Notes: generated from the letters alone by a model not told the origin. A stretch of DNA of 64,000 bases from JADLBR01 sp964651705 (GCA_964651705.1 CAZYWZ010000027.1:1-64000); one strand, 5' to 3'. Numbered from the stretch's first letter, positions 1 to 8,367 are shown. Made by a program: numbers and translations.

Positions 1-10
1 CGAACTGGAT

Positions 11-43
11 CAGCCCCGCCCCCGCGCGCCGGGGGCGGGGCTG
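11..43. terminator. Strong GC-rich hairpin at left edge, terminator-like
   Basis: A perfect 14-bp inverted repeat (11-24 pairs with 30-43) closes a 5-base loop. Neither side has a clear T-run, so it is either a non-canonical terminator for a gene outside the window or an intergenic palindrome. It lies just before three smaller CGACCCC/GGGGTCG palindromes. Confidence 0.5.
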
Positions 44-60
44 ACCTGAAACTTGAATCT

Positions 61-216
61 GCGACCCCCTTCAGGGTCGCCTCGGTTCTTCCGCCAGAAG
101 GCGATTCCAAGCGACCCCCGCAGGGGGTCGAAGACATTAGCCGGGGGTTGAGGGCGCCGGCGGCGACCAATACCCCCCGGTCATCGTTGCATGGGCATTC
201 GACCCCGGAGGGGTCG
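61..216. repeat. Three short CGACCCC...GGGGTCG palindromes
   Basis: Three imperfect copies of one palindromic unit lie within 160 bp: 61-80 (GCGACCC, 6-nt loop, GGGTCGC), 112-130 (CGACCCCC, gca, GGGGGTCG) and 200-216 (CGACCCC, gga, GGGGTCG). No coding gene is apparent in 1-309, so this stretch, which lies downstream of the first SUMF1 gene, looks like a REP-type intergenic repeat cluster. Possible roles are transcript 3'-end protection or a repeat spread around the genome; both are inference. Confidence 0.55.
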
Positions 217-309
217 CAGAGGACCCGCGCAAGTTTCCCCATGAATGCTGCGGCGCGTCCCCGCGCCGGCGGCGGGGCTGGCCCAAGGACCAGCAAGGGC
301 GGCCACCGC

Positions 310-1287
310 TCAAAGCCGACGCCGACCCCGTCGCACCACGAGCCAAACGCCCGCACCCACCAGCATCCACACCCATCCCGACGGCTCGGGGATCGTTGCC
401 ACCCGAAATCCGAGGAGGAAGCTCTCGACATCCGGGGTGCTGGTTGAACGGTCCTGGGAGTCCACATAGAACCAATCGTTGGCCCAATAACCACCGCGAA
501 GCCCGCGAAGCTCGGACGATGAATCGTTTGATCCATCCCAAGCACTCTCGTTCCATTCCCAGACATTCCCGCCCTGTCCCATCGTCCCGTAGGCGCTCAG
601 GCCGCCAGCCTGATCCACGTCGGCCGGATCGGAAGGGGCAGGATTGCCGTAGGGATCGTCGTAGACCGCCGTGAAACTGAGCGTGCCGCTGATTGTCCCT
701 GTCGGGAGGAGGTTGCTCGCGGTCGGGTAGTCCCAATAGTTGGCCGTCACGCCGTCGTTCTTGTGGTAGGCCGCCTTGTACCACTCGTCCTCGCTGGGCA
801 GGACGTAGTACGCGTCCTTGTGGCGGAACAGGTTGGTGCCGTCCTGGGTCCACGCGTTGGCCGCGCTCCAGAGGTTCTGCGTCCAGGCCGACCCGGTCCA
901 GACCAGGTCGTACGCCTTCTGGTAGCCCTTGCTCTCGTTGAGCCAGTTCACGAATGCCGCCGCCTCGTACCAGGAGACGTTCGCCGCGGGCTCCGCCCCG
1001 GTGTGCGCCCCGGCGGTCACGTTGGCCAGGCCGCTCGCGGTCGCCTTGGTAATCATGTCCTGGCTGACTTCCCATGTGGAAATATTAAACGAGTACCCCA
1101 CTCCGCCATACGGCGACGAATAGATGCCGCCGCCCGCCCCCGCGTCATTGGCATTGCCCGCGTTGCCCACGCCCACGAAATCGATCGTGAACTGGTTGCC
1201 CCCCGTCCCGAAAACATCGGCCCGCACTTCCACTGCGAGCGCCGCGCACGCGATCGCCAAAGCCCCGAAAGATATCCTGCCCATCAT
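310..1287 (-). CDS. SUMF1/FGE-fold PEP-CTERM surface protein (325 aa)
   Basis: Secreted protein with an N-terminal signal peptide (about residues 1-23), a formylglycine-generating-enzyme (SUMF1) fold domain and a C-terminal PEP-CTERM tail (IPEPSG, a hydrophobic helix, RRGRRRL). FGE landmarks are visible: VSWYEAAAFVNWL, LPSEDEWYKAAYH and NVWEWNE. The region that carries the catalytic cysteines in true FGE reads LRGGYWANDWFYVDSQDRS and has none, so it is probably not a formylglycine-generating enzyme. The likely role is a structural or binding protein exported by exosortase. It is last in a minus-strand run with the next two genes (34-nt gap to the one upstream). Confidence 0.87.
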   Translation of the reverse strand: MMGRISFGALAIACAALAVEVRADVFGTGGNQFTIDFVGVGNAGNANDAGAGGGIYSSPYGGVGYSFNISTWEVSQDMITKATASGLANVTAGAHTGAEPAANVSWYEAAAFVNWLNESKGYQKAYDLVWTGSAWTQNLWSAANAWTQDGTNLFRHKDAYYVLPSEDEWYKAAYHKNDGVTANYWDYPTASNLLPTGTISGTLSFTAVYDDPYGNPAPSDPADVDQAGGLSAYGTMGQGGNVWEWNESAWDGSNDSSSELRGLRGGYWANDWFYVDSQDRSTSTPDVESFLLGFRVATIPEPSGWVWMLVGAGVWLVVRRGRRRL

Positions 1288-1321
1288 GCCTCCTTGATTT
1301 CTGGTAGCACAGTCTCGCCGT

Positions 1322-2530
1322 TCAAGAATTCCCGGGTCTTCCGAATCGCGCCGATAGCCTGTCGGCCCGCGTGGCGAGCGAGGAGGCGGTCCATTTTTTG
1401 GACTGCGGTGGCAGAGCGCAGCGGCGACACCGCTTTGGTTCCCGGCGGAGCCGCACCCGCGCGCCAGTGCCCGCGCCCACGCCTCGACCTTCAGAGGCGA
1501 TCCGCGGTCGCCCCCTCAAGCGCCGCGCCCAGGCGCACGCCCCCAGCCCCGCCACGCCCAGCGCTACGAATGCGCCGGGCTCGGGGATCGCTCCAAAAGC
1601 GGCGACCCGAAAACCGACGTTCACCGACTCAGCGGTGGCGGCCCCGTCATTGCGCTGGGAGGAAGACAGGCCGCTCAAGTAGCTATTCCAGGCACCGCCC
1701 CGATGCACCCATCCCCCATCTGGACCCGGGATGAACGTCTCGCTCCACTCATACAAATTGCCCGCTTGATCAAAGGTCCCATAGTAGCTGCCGCTGTTCT
1801 CGAAGGCCCCGACATCCGTCAGGCGATCGTCGGTTGCGATCGTGAAATCTGTCGTGCCCGCCCGGAAGTTTGCGTTATTGCCCGGATCTGGGTCGATCAG
1901 GTCATTCGAGAGAGCGCTGTCGCTCTGGGTCGGATAGAGCCAATAGCTGTCGCTCGGCCCACCGTCTGCAGCGGGCTGATAGTATGCCGCCTTGTACCAT
2001 TCGTCCTCCGTCGGGAGCATCCACGTCGCGTTCGCCGCGCGCGCGCCGACGTTGGTCGTGGCCGTCCCGCTGGTAAAGAGCGTGTAGGTTCCGGTCTCGG
2101 TTATGCCCGCGCCCTGCGCGCCCACGGGCTGACCATTCTCGAGCCAGTTGACGAAACGTACCGCGTCATACAACGAGACGATGATAACCGGCCGGTCCTC
2201 ATAGCCTGGCTTCGCCGCGTAGGTGTAGCTGCCGCTGGAGCCGGAGCGCGTGATGCCGCCGCGGTCATCGGTGGACATGGCCGTCGAGTAGAGCCCGTAG
2301 GTGTCGGTGTCCGCCACCGCATTGAGGAAATCCACGTATTCCGAATTCCGCACCTCGAACTTCCCGATCTGGTACGCGTACCCCACGCTCCCGATCCCCG
2401 GCACCGCGTTGGTGTTCAACGGGTCGGGCGCGTTGCCGGGGTCGCCGACGGTGACGAGGTCGATGCTCACCGCGCCCGCCGCCACGGGGAACAGTGCCGC
2501 CGCCCAAGCGCCCAGGAATCTTCCTCTCAT
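1322..2530 (-). CDS. SUMF1/FGE-fold PEP-CTERM protein with anomalous C-terminal extension (402 aa)
   Basis: Close paralogue of the genes at 8393-9433 and 14929-15960. It has a signal peptide ending near AAGA, the shared block IDLVTVGDPGNAPDPLNTN, the FGE-like motifs VSLYDAVRFVNWLE, LPTEDEWYKAAYY and NLYEWSE, and IPEPG plus a membrane helix plus ARRLRGR. Unlike its paralogues, it does not stop after the basic cluster; about 60 low-complexity Arg/Ala-rich residues follow. PEP-CTERM signals work at the extreme C-terminus, so the tail probably reflects loss of the normal stop, with read-through into a palindromic repeat (1394-1438). It lacks catalytic Cys in the FGE position. It starts 6 nt after the beta-helix gene. 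Confidence 0.82.
   Translation of the reverse strand: MRGRFLGAWAAALFPVAAGAVSIDLVTVGDPGNAPDPLNTNAVPGIGSVGYAYQIGKFEVRNSEYVDFLNAVADTDTYGLYSTAMSTDDRGGITRSGSSGSYTYAAKPGYEDRPVIIVSLYDAVRFVNWLENGQPVGAQGAGITETGTYTLFTSGTATTNVGARAANATWMLPTEDEWYKAAYYQPAADGGPSDSYWLYPTQSDSALSNDLIDPDPGNNANFRAGTTDFTIATDDRLTDVGAFENSGSYYGTFDQAGNLYEWSETFIPGPDGGWVHRGGAWNSYLSGLSSSQRNDGAATAESVNVGFRVAAFGAIPEPGAFVALGVAGLGACAWARRLRGRPRIASEGRGVGAGTGARVRLRREPKRCRRCALPPQSKKWTASSLATRADRLSARFGRPGNS
1394..1438. repeat. Interspersed palindromic unit inside the extended SUMF1 C-terminus
   Basis: A 45-bp block with CGGTG...CACCG arms and a purine-rich centre starts with a run of six T and ends at CTTTGG. It encodes part of the unnatural C-terminal tail of the 1322-2530 gene. 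From memory, similar CGGTGGCAGAGCGCAGCGG units recur in Verrucomicrobiota genomes; I cannot check that here. Confidence 0.35.
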
Positions 2531-2536
2531 AATGAC

Positions 2537-3973
2537 TCAGGGGTTCCGCTTGCCGCCGGGCTCGCCGGTCTTTACGCCAAGCGCCTCCAGGACCTTCAGT
2601 TCGATGGGCTGATCCTTCGGCAGGGTCACGGACCGGGGAACATCGATCTTATTCCATGTCTCGTATTCGGCCTGATGCTGGCCGCCGAGCGACTTGTCCA
2701 TATCCTGGTAGTGCATGGCGGCAGAATCAGCCTCGGCAAAATTTTCGGACACATGGTTGCCCGATGGCTTCAGGGCATCGTGCTCCGTCACCTTGCCCAA
2801 TGCAGGGTAGGTCTTCAGGAAGAGGGACTTGGCCGATCCGTTCCCGAGGAAGGTCTGAAGCCGCGCGTAGTCGTTCCTGAAGGGATGCTTGTGCGCGGCC
2901 CAGCCCATGCCGCGGTTGTCCATCCTGAGGAATGCCCCGCATTGAGATGCCACATTCCGGGTGACGGTGTTGTCTTGGCCGCCGCCGATGAAGTAGGCGG
3001 TCTTGGCGCGCAGGACGATGTTGCCGGTGACGGTGTTGCCGGAGGCCCGGTCGTCGAGATAGACGCCGTTGGAGCAGTCCTCGACGATGTTGAAGCGCAC
3101 GATGTTGCCACGCCGCGCCAGATCCCGTCCGGCGATGTAGATGGCCCCGGCATCGGCGTGGGCAACATGATTGAGCCGGTTCTTCTCGACGATGTTGTTG
3201 TTGCCACTGACCCGGATGCCCATCGTCCAAGGCTCTTCGACGGAGTCCGTGATGGTGTTGTCCCTGACGGTGATTCCAACCCCCTCGATGAAGATCCCGT
3301 TGCCGAGCGAACCGGCGCCTTTCCATCGGTTGACCCGGGTGATTCGATTGCCGGCGATGACGGCTTGGCTGGCGGAGAGCGTCGCGCGGTCGCCGCCGGA
3401 GACCCAGATGCCTGTGCCGTCCACCCCTTCAACCTGACAATCCTCGACCGCGCCTTCCTCGCCACCGACCACACGGATCCCGTAGCCATGGATGTCAGAG
3501 AGGCCGCACTGCCGGATGCGGAAAGGCCTCACCTTTTCGAAGAGAATGCCGTGGCCGGGCGCGCGGGTGATTTTGAGATGCTCTAGGGAGACATCCCCGC
3601 CCTTGATGGTCAGCAGCGACTCCATGGTGGTCTTTGCGTCCGCAATGGGTGGCAGACCGGACCCGTCCAGGATCGGAGGCCGTGCGGGATCTTGGGCGCA
3701 GAGGACCAGCGGGGTGCGCGAACCCGAACCCGCATTAATGGTAATGGGCCGATCGAGAACATAGGTGCCAGGCCCGACGAAGATGGTGTGCGCCGCCCCC
3801 CGCTTGGCGCGCATAACGGCATCGATGGCCGCCTGAATGGTCTTGAACGGCCGAGATTTGCTCGAGGTGTCCCCGTCCTTTCCGTCGGTGGCGACATAGA
3901 ACTTCTCGGCGGTGGCCGGCGGAACCGCCATGGCCAGACACGATGCTATCAGGATCGGAAAGCGCGGCATCAT
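2537..3973 (-). CDS. Secreted right-handed parallel beta-helix protein (478 aa)
   Basis: The start at 3973 (ATGATG) gives a clean signal peptide (MPRFPILIASCLAMAVPPAT). The mature N-terminus FYVATDGKDGDTSS...PFKTIQAAIDA is typical of DUF1565/pectate-lyase-like beta-helix proteins. Repeating N-x-I/V coils follow, such as GNIVRFNIVEDCSNGVYLDD and GNTVTGNIVLRA, covering about residues 100-380. It is probably a polysaccharide-binding or polysaccharide-lyase-like protein; no catalytic residues can be assigned by eye. It is first in a run with the two SUMF1 PEP-CTERM genes. Its start overlaps the stop of a 27-codon SUMF1 relic ORF (3970-4053). Confidence 0.85.
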   Translation of the reverse strand: MMPRFPILIASCLAMAVPPATAEKFYVATDGKDGDTSSKSRPFKTIQAAIDAVMRAKRGAAHTIFVGPGTYVLDRPITINAGSGSRTPLVLCAQDPARPPILDGSGLPPIADAKTTMESLLTIKGGDVSLEHLKITRAPGHGILFEKVRPFRIRQCGLSDIHGYGIRVVGGEEGAVEDCQVEGVDGTGIWVSGGDRATLSASQAVIAGNRITRVNRWKGAGSLGNGIFIEGVGITVRDNTITDSVEEPWTMGIRVSGNNNIVEKNRLNHVAHADAGAIYIAGRDLARRGNIVRFNIVEDCSNGVYLDDRASGNTVTGNIVLRAKTAYFIGGGQDNTVTRNVASQCGAFLRMDNRGMGWAAHKHPFRNDYARLQTFLGNGSAKSLFLKTYPALGKVTEHDALKPSGNHVSENFAEADSAAMHYQDMDKSLGGQHQAEYETWNKIDVPRSVTLPKDQPIELKVLEALGVKTGEPGGKRNP

Positions 3974-4053
3974 GGCCGAAAGGCTCCGACGGCAGAGAGG
4001 AGGTCGATACTCACCGCGCCCGCCGCCCACGCGCCCAGCAGCCTACCTCCCAT
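3970..4053 (-). pseudogene. Vestigial SUMF1 gene 5' end, now a 27-codon ORF overlapping the beta-helix start
   Basis: This reads MGGRLLGAWAAGAVSIDL and then nine unrelated residues to a TGA that overlaps the beta-helix ATG (ATGA). The first 18 residues match the N-terminus of the 1322-2530 paralogue (MRGRFLGAWAAALFP...GAVSIDL). A good ribosome-binding site (GGAGGG) precedes its ATG. The rest of the SUMF1 gene is missing, so the expression start of a deleted paralogue now sits in front of the beta-helix gene. It may be translationally coupled to it. Confidence 0.7.
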
Positions 4054-4292
4054 AAGAAGCCCTCCAAGGTTGATCGACGCGCTAATCTGCCCGGCGCCCG
4101 GCCCGAAATCAAGCATAAAGGTTCCATGTCTCCCTTTTTTGGATCACCCTCCGAGACGGATGCCGGTGCCGCTTGGCCGGGCCGATCCCGTGGGCGGCGC
4201 CGGAGGGTGGCGGCGTCTCGGCTCCCGAGGCATCGCACGACGGGTCCGGGCGGCACTTCGCGGGCGGCGCGATCCGTGCTACGGTCTTGTGC

Positions 4293-5204
4293 ATGCGACT
4301 TTCCTACCTCACCGCCACGGTCGTGCGCACCGGCATTTTCATCGCTGGGGTGGGGGCGCTTATCGCCGCGCTCACCTGGGGCGCATTCCGGCTCGTGAGG
4401 GAACCGTCGCAGGCGGACGCGCGCGCGGAAGTGGCGCAGGAGGCGGGGTCATTTCCCGAGATCCGGAAGGCCTTTGCGCGGGGCCGCCCCGACCGCGCCC
4501 TGGCGATGATCGAGGGCCTCCCGCCGGGCGAGGCGGGGACCCCGGAGGCGCTGGCGCTCCGGGCGCGCGCGCACCTGCTGACGGGTAAGCGCGACCTTGC
4601 GGAGAAAGCGGCGCGTGCCGCGGTGTCCGCCGATCCCGGGCAGTCCGAGGCGTGGTGCACCCTGGGCCTGATTCTCCAGACGCGCGGAGAGCTCGCCGGT
4701 GCCGAGGAGGCCCTCGACAAGTCCGTCGCCGCCGACCCGGACGCGCCGGGGCCGGTGCTGGCGCGGGCCAAGGTCCGGCAGGAGCGCGGCCGCCAGGCCG
4801 AGGCGCTCGACGATTATCTCCTGTACCTGACGGCGCGCCCGCATGATCCGGCCGCGCTCGGGGGTCGCGGCGTGGCCCTGGCCACCCTCGGCCGCAACGA
4901 GGAGGCCATCAAAGACCTTGACGCAGCGCTCGCCGCAAGCCCCCGTGACGGGTGGCTGCGGTATCACCGGGCGCTGGTGCTCGACGGCCTCGGCGCCCCA
5001 GCCGACGCCCTGGCCGAGATCGACCGGGCCCTCCGCATGACCCCGGAGATGGCGCCTCTCTGGGCGCTCAAGGGCCGCGTCCTCGCCCGCCTCGGCCACC
5101 GGGGCGAAGCACTCGCCGCGGTCGATGCCGCGCTCCAGCGCAATCCCGGATTCGCCCCCGCGCTGCAGCTCAAGGCCGAGCTGTCCGCCGGGCCGGCTCG
5201 GTAG
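4293..5204 (+). CDS. Membrane-anchored TPR-repeat protein (303 aa)
   Basis: One N-terminal membrane segment (about residues 10-32, TGIFIAGVGALIAALTWGAF) is followed by tandem tetratricopeptide repeats to the C-terminus. Examples are SEAWCTLGLILQTRGELAGA, AALGGRGVALATLGRNEEAI and PLWALKGRVLARLGHRGEAL. TPRs are protein-interaction scaffolds; the partner is unknown. I chose the ATG at 4293 because it puts the membrane helix at the N-terminus; an upstream in-frame start at 4173 adds low-complexity residues. A shortened, frameshifted copy lies at 20982-21342. Confidence 0.83.
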   Translation: MRLSYLTATVVRTGIFIAGVGALIAALTWGAFRLVREPSQADARAEVAQEAGSFPEIRKAFARGRPDRALAMIEGLPPGEAGTPEALALRARAHLLTGKRDLAEKAARAAVSADPGQSEAWCTLGLILQTRGELAGAEEALDKSVAADPDAPGPVLARAKVRQERGRQAEALDDYLLYLTARPHDPAALGGRGVALATLGRNEEAIKDLDAALAASPRDGWLRYHRALVLDGLGAPADALAEIDRALRMTPEMAPLWALKGRVLARLGHRGEALAAVDAALQRNPGFAPALQLKAELSAGPAR

Positions 5205-5311
5205 CCGCACGCACCCCCAAGACAGATGCCGATGCTGCTTCACCGAGGAATGACATTGTCCCCGCATCCGATCTGCCAGGGAACTCGCTTGCGACGTGCG
5301 CAGGCGCCCGT

Positions 5312-5512
5312 ATGCTTAAAGAAATGAGCAAGACCCAGATCATCGAGGAAATTCCGCGCCTTTCGTCCGCGGACCGGCTCGATGTCATGCATTCGCTCAT
5401 CGGGGCCGAGCCCGACATCGTGGCGTTGGCCATGTGCGACGAGATGGCCATCGAGCGCTTCAAAATGCTCGATGCCATCGAGGACGAGGATGACGCCGAC
5501 CCGTCCCGGTGA
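5312..5512 (+). CDS. Putative antitoxin of MazEF-like pair (66 aa)
   Basis: A small acidic protein, MLKEMSKTQIIEEIPRLSS then DRLDVMHSLIGAEPD, with a very acidic tail (EDEDDADPSR). The family cannot be named with certainty. Its position decides the call: the next gene, a PemK/MazF-like toxin, starts 23 nt before its stop. A role as neutralising partner and autoregulator is inferred from context. Confidence 0.7.
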   Translation: MLKEMSKTQIIEEIPRLSSADRLDVMHSLIGAEPDIVALAMCDEMAIERFKMLDAIEDEDDADPSR

Positions 5513-5813
5513 GGTCTGGCGCGTCGATTTCGGGCTGGCCGCCAAGGTCCGGCCGGCATTGATCCTCGGCAGTTATCCAAGGCAAGAGGACTTGGCGCTG
5601 GTGATGGTGATCCCGCACACGACCTCCCTTCGCGGAAATCGGTGGGAGCTTCATCTTGCGAAGCCCTTCCTGAAAGAAGGCGCGTTTCACCTGCAGCAAT
5701 TACAGCCCATTCCGCTCGCCCGTTTGCAGCGTCGCCTCGGCATCATCACGAACGAGGAACTCGCGCAGGTCAAGGCCGCCCTCGTACGCTTGCTCGATCT
5801 AGCGGCCGATTGA
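5490..5813 (+). CDS. PemK/MazF-like endoribonuclease toxin (107 aa)
   Basis: The N-terminus reads MTPTRPGEVWRVDFGLAAKV, then RPALILGSYP and a mid-domain VIPHTTSLRGNRWELHL, the usual PemK/MazF barrel strands. Length fits the family (100-120 aa). MazF toxins cleave mRNA and are held by the upstream antitoxin. The start is ATG at 5490, inside the antitoxin gene, which implies translational coupling. The RP(A/C)LIL signature is intact, so it looks functional. Confidence 0.82.
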   Translation: MTPTRPGEVWRVDFGLAAKVRPALILGSYPRQEDLALVMVIPHTTSLRGNRWELHLAKPFLKEGAFHLQQLQPIPLARLQRRLGIITNEELAQVKAALVRLLDLAAD

Positions 5814-5913
5814 CGTCCCATCGCAGCCCGGCGCGTCGAAGTGCCGCGACTCGACTTTCTTGGGGCTGTACCCCGATGTGCCTCGGGTTGCGGGAGCGAC
5901 CGCGCACTCCAGG

Positions 5914-5962
5914 GATCCCGCCGAGGCGGGATCGATATCCGAAACCGTCAGCGGTTTCGGAT
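5914..5962. repeat. Two adjacent perfect palindromes
   Basis: 5914-5933 is GATCCCGCC, 2-nt loop, GGCGGGATC. 5937-5962 is ATCCGAAACCG, loop TCAG, CGGTTTCGGAT (11-bp stem). They sit at the 3' end of the SUMF1 relic and after the MazF-like gene, so they could form a bidirectional 3'-end structure, though there is no T-run. Degraded versions of both appear near 22200-22360 beside other SUMF1 relics, so they seem to travel with SUMF1 3' ends. Confidence 0.55.
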
Positions 5963-6118
5963 CCGCCGCCGCCAGACGCACGCCGCCAGGGCCGCCAACC
6001 CAAGCGCCACGGATGCTCCGGGTTCGGGAATTGCTGCGACGCGGAAGCCCAGATAGACGCTCTCGAACGCGGGCGTGAGGTTGTCCCGGCACGGCACACT
6101 TCCTCGATAGAACCATCA
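5948..6118 (-). pseudogene. Orphan 3' end of a SUMF1 PEP-CTERM gene
   Basis: Reading from about 6118, the frame gives FYRGSVPCRDNLTPAFES, VYLGFRVA, then IPEPGASVALGLAALAACVW RRRIRNR and a stop at 5948. This matches the final RGG...GFRVAAIPEPG...RRR segment of the SUMF1 paralogues. The 5' part is missing and the patatin gene ends 6 nt away at 6124. It is a truncated gene copy, probably not translated. Confidence 0.75.
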
Positions 6119-6123
6119 CCTCT

Positions 6124-7800
6124 CTAAAGCCCGAGTTGCTTGCTCAGCATCGGACCCAGCACCCACCAGCGCAACGGGGCAATCGCGATTCCTGGTACTC
6201 CGAGCTCCTTCAGGCTCTCCGACACACGTTCGAGCAAACGCTCACGCAACTTCTCGCGTTGCTCCTTCGAGAGCGCCGATACCCCGACCCCACCCAAGTT
6301 TGCATGCCCCGGGATGGCTGGTGGGTTCGGATAGTGGATCGGACCGATGTCGTCGGGTCCCGCCTTGCCCGGCCCCTGGCTCAGCAGGAATTCGCGCGCC
6401 TTTTTCCGGCCGACCAGATAGTCGTGCTCACGGAACCTCTTCTCAAAGAATCCTCCGAAGGACGAAATGAGGTCACTGGCCAGTTCGTTTGTCGTGGCCG
6501 TGACACCATAGATTCTCATCTCCTCCTTGTCGTCGAGTTCGGCGGCGCGCTCGAAGGCGAGCATGGCATCAAGCCATGCCGCAGCGGCGGCGGGGCCGTC
6601 TGTGCCAAGGCCCTGCTCGATCTGGCGAATTTCTTCCCCAAACGATACCCGGAGGCGTTGGCGCTCGGTGGGAATGGCGTGCGGCTTGTCCCGGTAAACG
6701 ACAGGCAGGAGGGCCGCCGTGGTCGGCTGCAACGACCTCCAATCGACGTGTCGGGGATCCCCCGTCGGCGCAAGGATATCAAGTTTGAGCGCCTCGGCCT
6801 TGAGGTTGAAGAGCCGGATTCGCTCATTCACATCCTCGGCCATGATCCAGTCGTGAAATCTGGCCTGTTGGAAGATGGCGCCGGCGATGCGCCGGAGAGC
6901 CTGTAGGATGGTGCAGTCGGCCCCGAAATCCCGCACTGCCGTGGGACCGAGCGCCCCGGGTGCGATGAACAGGTAGAAGCGATCGGCGTCATCTTCAGGC
7001 TTGTCGATCTGCCGTACGAAGTCGCGGGCGAGGCCCAACGGCTCATTCTGAAATGTGCCGCCATCGGTGAACGCAAAATCCGCCGCGCCAAACGGCACGA
7101 AGTACTGGCTCGACTGGTAGTCCGCATTGGTCCGGTGGAGGGGCACGAGCCGAAAAGCGACAGGGAAGGCGCCGCAGGAAAGGGCCGCGTCCCGCAGTGG
7201 CTCCCAGCGCGGGCGGGTGTCGTCCGCCGGATTCATCGAATCAAATGTCGTGCGCCATTCGTCCTGGAACCGGCTGTAGTTGAAGGACGGGGCGTTCCTC
7301 AACTTACGCTGGAATGTGACGCCGTTGAGATTCGACAGGGCAAGACCCAACCAGATCTGCTTCGCCGCCGCCCCATGTCGCGCCGCGGGCGGCGGAGCGC
7401 TTTGGTATCGTCCCAAAATGTGCCGGTCGGCAATCTCGCGGATGAGATCGCTCGAGAAAGCGCTTCGGCTCGGATTCTCACCGGGACGAAGCCGGAAGAG
7501 CTCGTCCAAAGAGACTTCATCGACCCAGGGCCTGAAAAACGAATTTGCCTTCGGGTCACGCAAACTGTGTTCCTCGAACAACAGTTTCTGCGCGGCGATG
7601 ACCGCCGTCATCCCGCCTGCGGATGCGCCTGTCAGGACATCGACCAGAATCTTGCCGTCCGGCTTGTTGTTCTCGTCGCAAAATTGGTTGTGCTGGCGGA
7701 GCGCTTCCAAGACCTCGTAAAGGACTCCGGCCTCATAGCTGCCCAGGGAAACGGCCCCGGCGATCGTGATGGCAAGACGTTTGTGTTTGGGCTCAGGCAT
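6124..7800 (-). CDS. Patatin-like phospholipase (558 aa)
   Basis: Serine-aspartate dyad acyl hydrolase of the patatin fold. The N-terminal ITIAGAVSLGSYEAGVLYEV stands in the position of the oxyanion-loop motif. The nucleophile elbow is LTGASAGG (GxSxG, near residue 60) and the dyad aspartate is in FTDGGTFQNEP (DGG, near residue 245). No signal peptide is visible, so it is likely cytoplasmic or peripheral at the membrane; the expected substrates are phospholipids or other lipid esters. It is last in the run SUMF1 (8393-9433), small membrane protein (7924-8367), patatin. It is longer than minimal patatins, with a C-terminal helical part of unknown role. Confidence 0.88.
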   Translation of the reverse strand: MPEPKHKRLAITIAGAVSLGSYEAGVLYEVLEALRQHNQFCDENNKPDGKILVDVLTGASAGGMTAVIAAQKLLFEEHSLRDPKANSFFRPWVDEVSLDELFRLRPGENPSRSAFSSDLIREIADRHILGRYQSAPPPAARHGAAAKQIWLGLALSNLNGVTFQRKLRNAPSFNYSRFQDEWRTTFDSMNPADDTRPRWEPLRDAALSCGAFPVAFRLVPLHRTNADYQSSQYFVPFGAADFAFTDGGTFQNEPLGLARDFVRQIDKPEDDADRFYLFIAPGALGPTAVRDFGADCTILQALRRIAGAIFQQARFHDWIMAEDVNERIRLFNLKAEALKLDILAPTGDPRHVDWRSLQPTTAALLPVVYRDKPHAIPTERQRLRVSFGEEIRQIEQGLGTDGPAAAAAWLDAMLAFERAAELDDKEEMRIYGVTATTNELASDLISSFGGFFEKRFREHDYLVGRKKAREFLLSQGPGKAGPDDIGPIHYPNPPAIPGHANLGGVGVSALSKEQREKLRERLLERVSESLKELGVPGIAIAPLRWWVLGPMLSKQLGL

Positions 7801-7923
7801 AATGACCTCCCTCGGGGGCTCCCCTCTGCCGTCGGAAGTTCATCGGCCGAAACAGGGGATGTCAAGATTCGACAGCGCGGCTTGTTCGGATTGGTGTGTT
7901 TTGCGCTCGATGAGCGGCGAGGT

Positions 7924-8367
7924 TCACGGGGCGGACGAATTACGGTCCTTTGCGGCGCCGAAGTAGAAACCGATGACGACCAGGGCCACGTCCTTCAGGA
8001 CGACGAAGACCTGGTTTGCCACGTTCATGAGGGCCGCGGCGCAGAAGGTGAACACGATGGCAAGCGCGACGATGGTGCGCTCGCTCCAGTCCTTCGGCTT
8101 GAGCACTGTTTTTAGGTCGAGCCACCACAGCAAGGCCCCGAGGATCACTGCGATGGCGGCGAGCCGGACCACGGGCGCCCAGACCTCCCGCTCCCAGCCG
8201 CGCCACGGTGCTTCCTCGGTGCTGGACTCGGATGGCGCCCCGACCGACGCCGAAACACGGGCCGCGTCCCCCGGGCGAGCGTTATCCAAAGCCGGTTGAG
8301 CGAGAACGCTCGCGATCCCGAGGTTCAGGGTGAGTGCGGCAACGCCAAAGGCGATCCTGAGGTGCAT
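7924..8367 (-). CDS. Small signal-peptide membrane protein, holin-like topology (147 aa)
   Basis: An N-terminal signal peptide or helix (residues 3-22) and a polar linker are followed by two to three hydrophobic helices: VVRLAAIAVILGALLWWL, TIVALAIVFTFCAAALM and VALVVIGFYFGAA near the C-terminus. The family is not recognised. The closing FYFGAAKDR resembles the end of some small three-helix holin-like proteins, which is weak similarity by eye. It lies 25 nt after the SUMF1 gene and 123 nt before the patatin gene. Position and topology parallel the gene at 14522-14890. Confidence 0.7.
   Translation of the reverse strand: MHLRIAFGVAALTLNLGIASVLAQPALDNARPGDAARVSASVGAPSESSTEEAPWRGWEREVWAPVVRLAAIAVILGALLWWLDLKTVLKPKDWSERTIVALAIVFTFCAAALMNVANQVFVVLKDVALVVIGFYFGAAKDRNSSAP

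Noticed and set aside
310..1287. SUMF1 protein as a genuine sulfatase-activating enzyme
   Set aside because: The Cys residues needed in the RGG region are missing and no sulfatase gene is in the window.
1703..3586. A 627-codon plus-strand open frame
   Set aside because: It runs opposite the SUMF1 and beta-helix genes, which have signal peptides and recognisable motifs; the plus frame shows none.
6124..8367. Patatin gene as a CBASS effector
   Set aside because: No CD-NTase/cyclase, ubiquitin-like or HORMA/TRIP13 gene is present near it.
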